Source: Arbacia lixula (Eukaryota > Echinodermata > Echinoidea > Arbacioida > Arbaciidae). From it: a stretch of 64,000 nt of DNA. Where the stretch lies: the NCBI GenBank assembly GCA_963669155.1, contig OZ022595.1, positions 624,501 through 688,500 on the forward strand, given 5' to 3'. Made by a program: the position numbers and the translations under genes. Position 1 is the stretch's first letter; every line of letters begins with the position of its first letter. Under the pieces are notes generated by a model. The model was not told the origin of the DNA, searched no databases, and was given only the letters and a program-made list of their open reading frames with translations. Positions 59,400 through 64,000 of this stretch are shown in pieces.

Positions 59400-62160
59400 C
59401 CATTCAGAATCTACTGCAGTATTTTGGCTTCATGTACTTGACCCATATCATCATGAACAACCTTCATTTCCTAACAATAATCTCAAGCATAATACTACTC
59501 CATCAGAAAGCATTCTGGAGTGACAAGGTGTCATTTTCAACTGACCACCAGAACAAATATATTGTCCTTTTCTACGCTTGTTTTGAACAGCTTCTTTTTT
59601 TGACAAGGTTAGGAGGATTAAAGTTTAACTACACTGAAAAATTATACTTCAGAGTTACTCTAAGAGAGAAGGAGACTAGTGCTATCAAGATAATGTATGT
59701 TTATTAAGTCAGTGATCCTCTTGAAAGGGTGTGAAACCCTAATGAATTCAATTCTTGTACTCACTTTGGAGACAGACTCTATAAAATTCATGTTTAAAAT
59801 AAAAATCAACTTTTTCAGTCATTTACAGGATGAGCAAACTATCCATGCTTCTATTGGGTGTATGCCTAAAATAACTCTTCAAAAATTAAACTTGTGAAAT
59901 GTTTCTCAAGGCTTTGTGAGTTTGTAACCAAAAGAGTGGTATGCATAAACTAATTCTTCATACTGCAATACCAAAGCATAAAAGATGTAAATTGTTTAAG
60001 ACTAAAAGATCAAACAATCAAATAATCCATAATTTGATAACAAATGTGCACAGAATTTGGGCTGCTTAATACCTCAGCCTGATCAACATACCAGAGAGCA
60101 TGATCAAAATATAATTATGGATTTCACGAAAGATTAACCTTTCCTCCTGAGTGCTTGCAAGCGGAATCATGCATAGATAATCTCTATTGTTACTCTTTCC
60201 AGCCCCAATCCCACCTCCCCATTTCCTCTTTTGATTGACATCAAACCGCATATCCAGGCTATATGCTTCTCACAATCCACTAAACTTCTCCCACCTAGTC
60301 CTAAAGTGATGTGTAAATTACAAACATCACACATTTTCACTTCGCTCCTCTAAACTTCTCCAAACAATTCTGTACGTGACGTGTAAATTACAAACATGAA
60401 ATCTTGTCACTTTGCTCATCATAATTGGATCAAAGCTCTCACATGCCTGTTTAATATTGGTCCAGTCCTGTCCCATTCATAGCTGATCAGAGAAATGAAG
60501 ATCAGTTAGCTACCCGAGTCACTGACCCATGGAAAGTCAACATGCCTCTCTGTTATTGCCATCATCGGGGTTTTTCATTGTGCTAGTGTGTCAGAGCTTT
60601 ATGGCAAAAGGAAGCTTCCTAAATTTTGTAGATATATTTGCACATAAAAGATTGGAGCAGATTAATATTTGATGAGTTATCAAAACGTCTTTGCCATTGA
60701 TGGAAGGACCATAGCATTATCTGTTACATATTTTCAATATCACATTTTGCTTATATTGTGATGTAGATTAACACTCCAATATTTATACTCCCGCTATCTT
60801 GTTTAATCCTATCTCAGTTGTAGGAACTTAACTCATTGCTCACGGCTTTGCACCCTGGTACAAAATTAGGTTAGAATGTCAAAATTTGCCATTGAACTGT
60901 AGTAACCAAAGAGGTGTGGCTTAATTGCACCCAATATTTTTAAGGAATCAAAAGTTCATTCACAGCCTGTTGTCTATTGTCCATACAGCAGATTACTTGT
61001 GAGTCACGCTGCTTAGTATCTGACTGGACAAAAAAGCAGGCCATAAATATGCAGGCTTGGTAAAGAACTGGTTAAAGCCTGGTATCTACCCGCACCACTG
61101 ATGCACTCTGGGAAACACGGCCCATCACCCAGCATCAATACTGCATACTGACAATCAGATCATATTTCTTTCAAAAATCTGCCAAATATCTCTTTATAAA
61201 CATTTTTGGCAAAATAAAATGAGCTTCAATCTTTAATTCATTCATGGCCATTTTCAAGAGAGCACAATAGCTAATTGATTTCATATCAGAAAGCATAAGG
61301 TCAACTGCTGAGCTGGGATGTCAGTCATTGCCAGTCTTTGCGACAAACTGACCCCATCTATATTCCTCTCAAAAATTTAGCAAATTTCATCGCCCTCACA
61401 ACTGACATTTGTAATTCAATCTTTTCTGTCATCTCTCCTCTCACAGCTGATTTAGCAGCAATATGAAATATATCGTCATCAATGCAGTCTTACCAAGATA
61501 ATAGCCATTCATGAGAGTTGCTTTATAATCAAACACAATGAACAGAAGGAAAAAAAAATCAACGGGCTGATGATCAGAGAGAGCCGAGAGGTGGAGTTGG
61601 CAACAACTAAACTGTCAAAAAACATGAATTTAACAGGCACGTAATCAAGTCACCAGATCGTGCGGAAAGGCAGGTAAGTGGAACAATGGATTAGCCTTGT
61701 TGCCGTACCTCTTTTAATCCCCTTGTCGTACCTGGTTGACACACAGGGTGCGCACTTCAAAGGCGATGTAAAGACAGGGTCTGCTATTATCCCTGTACTT
61801 CCAGGCATTGTGACGCGGGTTTGATTCAAAGTTTGTCGGGGACAGGGCAAGGTTGCAAAATCTATCCTTTAGCAATATCTTTAGCAATATCAATCAATAT
61901 TGATATCAACATCTCTATGTATAAGACCATGATTACTATCCTCACTATCATATCCATTTTATTTATTACAATTGAACTGTCATAGTTTGTCATTCTTCAT
62001 TCTATATTCTTTAAAGAAATAACACATTCACATTGACTCCCACTTCACTACATACCAAACGAGCGTTACTCCTCACACAAAAACCATTACCGTCGTCAGA
62101 AGCCAACAACTTCTCTACATAGCATAACCAAGTCAGTCAGTGATATTTCATAAGGACACT
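59400..62160. other. Unique DNA, no gene seen
   Basis: Repeat-poor. Near 60300 and 60360 a short unit TAAACTTCTCC with GTGTAAATTACAAACAT is duplicated (about 60 bp step). No exon recognised; 60480-60680 is non-repetitive and of mixed composition, like candidate regulatory DNA. Confidence 0.45.
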
Positions 62161-62470
62161 GTGATGACAGAATTAGCCCTTGTCTCAGGCTTAATGATAT
62201 AAATTAATGTTTCATAAATGTCAATGAGAACATTAGCAAGCCCGTGTTACATCATTGCATGCTTCAGGGCTTTAGAACCACTCCAGAATACACACAGACC
62301 ACTTCATCCAGCGGCCGTTGACTGCTCAATCATACTTTGGAGTCAATCTATCAGTCTTCAAGGGGCCTGCAGGCTGTGGTTGGAGCTGTTAAAATATTCA
62401 AAGGAAATGTGAGGTATAGACCAAGGAGTCAAGACATGCTTACTCACATTAATCACAAATATTCATCATC
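62160..62470. promoter_or_regulatory. Candidate regulatory region
   Basis: Non-repetitive, mixed-composition 300 bp with TAATGATATAAATTAATG, CATTGCATGC and CAGCGGCCGTTGACTG. It lacks an open frame with protein features. Offered as a conserved-element candidate only. Confidence 0.18.
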
Positions 62471-62639
62471 TCTCTCTCCCTCCCAGCCACCCATGATGCA
62501 TATCACATATTTTCCAGCTTGTTATGTACTATTTGAACCTAAGTGCAAGTTGATCAATCTCACTTTTGTTTAGATATATAACAGCATTGAGGAAGATAAT
62601 TGTGCATCGCCTTGGCAACAGCCCCCCCCCCCCCCCCAT

Positions 62640-62800
62640 TCACATCTCTACAATTACCACACTGCATAGAGAGTTAAAAGACATCTGGTGTCATAAGGTT
62701 GAACAAATTATCATATCTTTTTTTATAAGCTTTTTACATAGAAGTGTAACAGAACCTACAATCAGCACACTGCATAGAGACTTAAAGACACCTGTTGTAA
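62640..62800. repeat. Two-copy repeat of about 110 bp
   Basis: CACACTGCATAGAGAGTTAAA near 62658 and CACACTGCATAGAGACTTAAA near 62767, each followed by GACAYCTGKTGT and AATAA/ATAAGG. A C15 run lies just before at 62623-62637. Confidence 0.7.
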
Positions 62801-63635
62801 TAAATGTATATTGAAATTATTTATTTTTGTGTAAAATCAATAAAGTGAACTGAAACAATGGTGTGATCTAGCATTATAAGAGAGATGCATTCTTCCTCTA
62901 TAGGTTCGTTCAAACTGTCACGGTTTGTCTCTTCCACTCTCCCTCTGCCAGCAGAAAGATACCATTGTTTTCCTGCCGCATCAAGCAAGCGCATCATCCC
63001 ATGTCTTGAGATGTTGACACAATGGTGGTCAGACCCTAGAGGGAGACAACCGGGTGGGAACGGCAATGTAGGGTTGCCATGGCAACAAGCGCTTTCATGT
63101 GAACACGCCCTCCAACCCTGTTTTTTAGGTCAAGAGTCTGAGAACGCTAATCTGACATGTCTGACGGACAAGTCTGAAATCTGATTCCCTGTCAGAGATG
63201 TCCAAGGGATGACGGACTGGGAAGGAGCAACCAGTTTACCTCAGATCAAAACCAATGCTAATACCAGCGCTAAGCAAACCTAGCTAGACAACCACTTAGC
63301 AGTGGGATTGCAGGCATACAGAAACAACATTTTGTGGATTTATCTCTCTATTGAGAAGTTCTTTATTACAGTGATGCCAGATTAGTCCAAGCGATGGAAA
63401 AACATTCAAAAACATTCACAAAGAGTGGCAGCATGACCCTTGTTCGGCACATACCCATCTCCTTAGAAAAGTGCATGAGATAGAGTCTGTGTTATGATTC
63501 TACAATACAGTGCTTGTTTACTAGCGTGGCCCTGATATTGGCCCTGCATTTGTGAAAGTGACCGTGACTATTGGCTGGGCATTAATAATGATGCTGACCC
63601 AAAGTAGATCACGTTCAACACCACCATCACCACCC

Positions 63636-63664
63636 CCCCTCAATCCCCCCCCCCCCCCCCCCTA
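63636..63664. repeat. C-rich tract
   Basis: CCCCCCTCAATCC followed by a run of about 18 C. No gene around it; 62830-63630 is otherwise unique DNA without a supportable exon. Confidence 0.85.
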
Positions 63665-63814
63665 CCCCTCAGGCCCAGACTCAGTCAATCCAGATAGACA
63701 GCCCTAGTCTTGCTTTTAAGCTCTTTGCCATGTCTGATCCAAACTCTGCAATCAATAGGTCTGGAAACAGTAACCTAATCGTGCTTGATGTCATAACCCA
63801 TAACGTGGCAGCAC

Positions 63815-63890
63815 TGGTGGATTTTTACACCATTAATACACACAAACCCCATAGAGCAGCATTTTACCTAGCACCCAAAGGGTTAAAAGA
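63815..63890 (-). repeat. Dispersed repeat copy (core CCATTAATACACAC)
   Basis: ACCATTAATACACACAAACC, then CCATAGAGCAGCATTTTACC and AAAGGGTTAA. This is the inverse of the 15170-15235 copy, including the outer AGTTAACTCC/GGGTTAA part. It indicates an interspersed family with a conserved core of at least 60 bp. Confidence 0.6.
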
Positions 63891-64000
63891 GCAAGACACA
63901 GAGACAGAGAGTGAGGAAGAGAATGATTCTTGTCAGTTCTAGAATCGTATGTATTCTTGTGATAGATTGGAATATAACTCCCAAACAGTCTTGAATCCAG

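Overview
The window reads as metazoan nuclear DNA, most likely from a marine invertebrate deuterostome; a sea-urchin-like echinoderm is my best guess, held loosely. The grounds are one spliced Krüppel-like factor (KLF) exon with a normal animal acceptor site, very low gene density, many microsatellites, several families of small foldback and inverted-repeat elements, and vertebrate-type TTAGGG motifs inside a minisatellite. There are no bacterial-type operons, no rRNA or tRNA that I could recognise, and no CRISPR array.

The only protein-coding segment I can name is the last coding exon of a KLF6/7-subfamily transcription factor at 29285-29460 (+). It encodes zinc fingers 2 and 3 and the stop codon. 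A long, AT-rich, repeat-poor tract follows and is probably its 3' UTR, with poly(A) signals as far as about 32.83 kb. The exon for finger 1 was not found upstream, so the first 29 kb may be largely one intron, or an intron plus the end of a neighbouring gene. A CpG-rich patch at 28.44-28.69 kb with a consensus splice donor could be an alternative 5' exon or an internal promoter.

Layout: 1-29 kb holds sparse unique DNA broken by CT, CA and CAGA microsatellites, minisatellites (111 bp with TTAGGG; 67 bp; about 110-137 bp; 46 bp) and foldback elements at 3.65, 14.45, 16.46, 16.80 and 27.71 kb. 29-35.6 kb holds the KLF exon and its 3' flank. 35.6-48 kb is rich in repeats: GAT, CT, GGT and AAG arrays, an inverted-repeat element at 40.7 kb, and a 75-bp tandem array that ends in an inverted fragment at 41.9-42.6 kb. 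48-57 kb holds further transposon-derived elements, including a foldback whose left arm is an eight-copy 74-bp array (51.71-52.47 kb) and a 636-bp Harbinger-like element (55.66-56.30 kb). 57-64 kb holds CT, GA and GT arrays and then mostly unique DNA with patches that look like candidate regulatory DNA.

I see no multi-gene system here. The most unusual structure is the pair of unrelated arrays with 74-75 bp periods, each ending in a reversed copy of its own unit.
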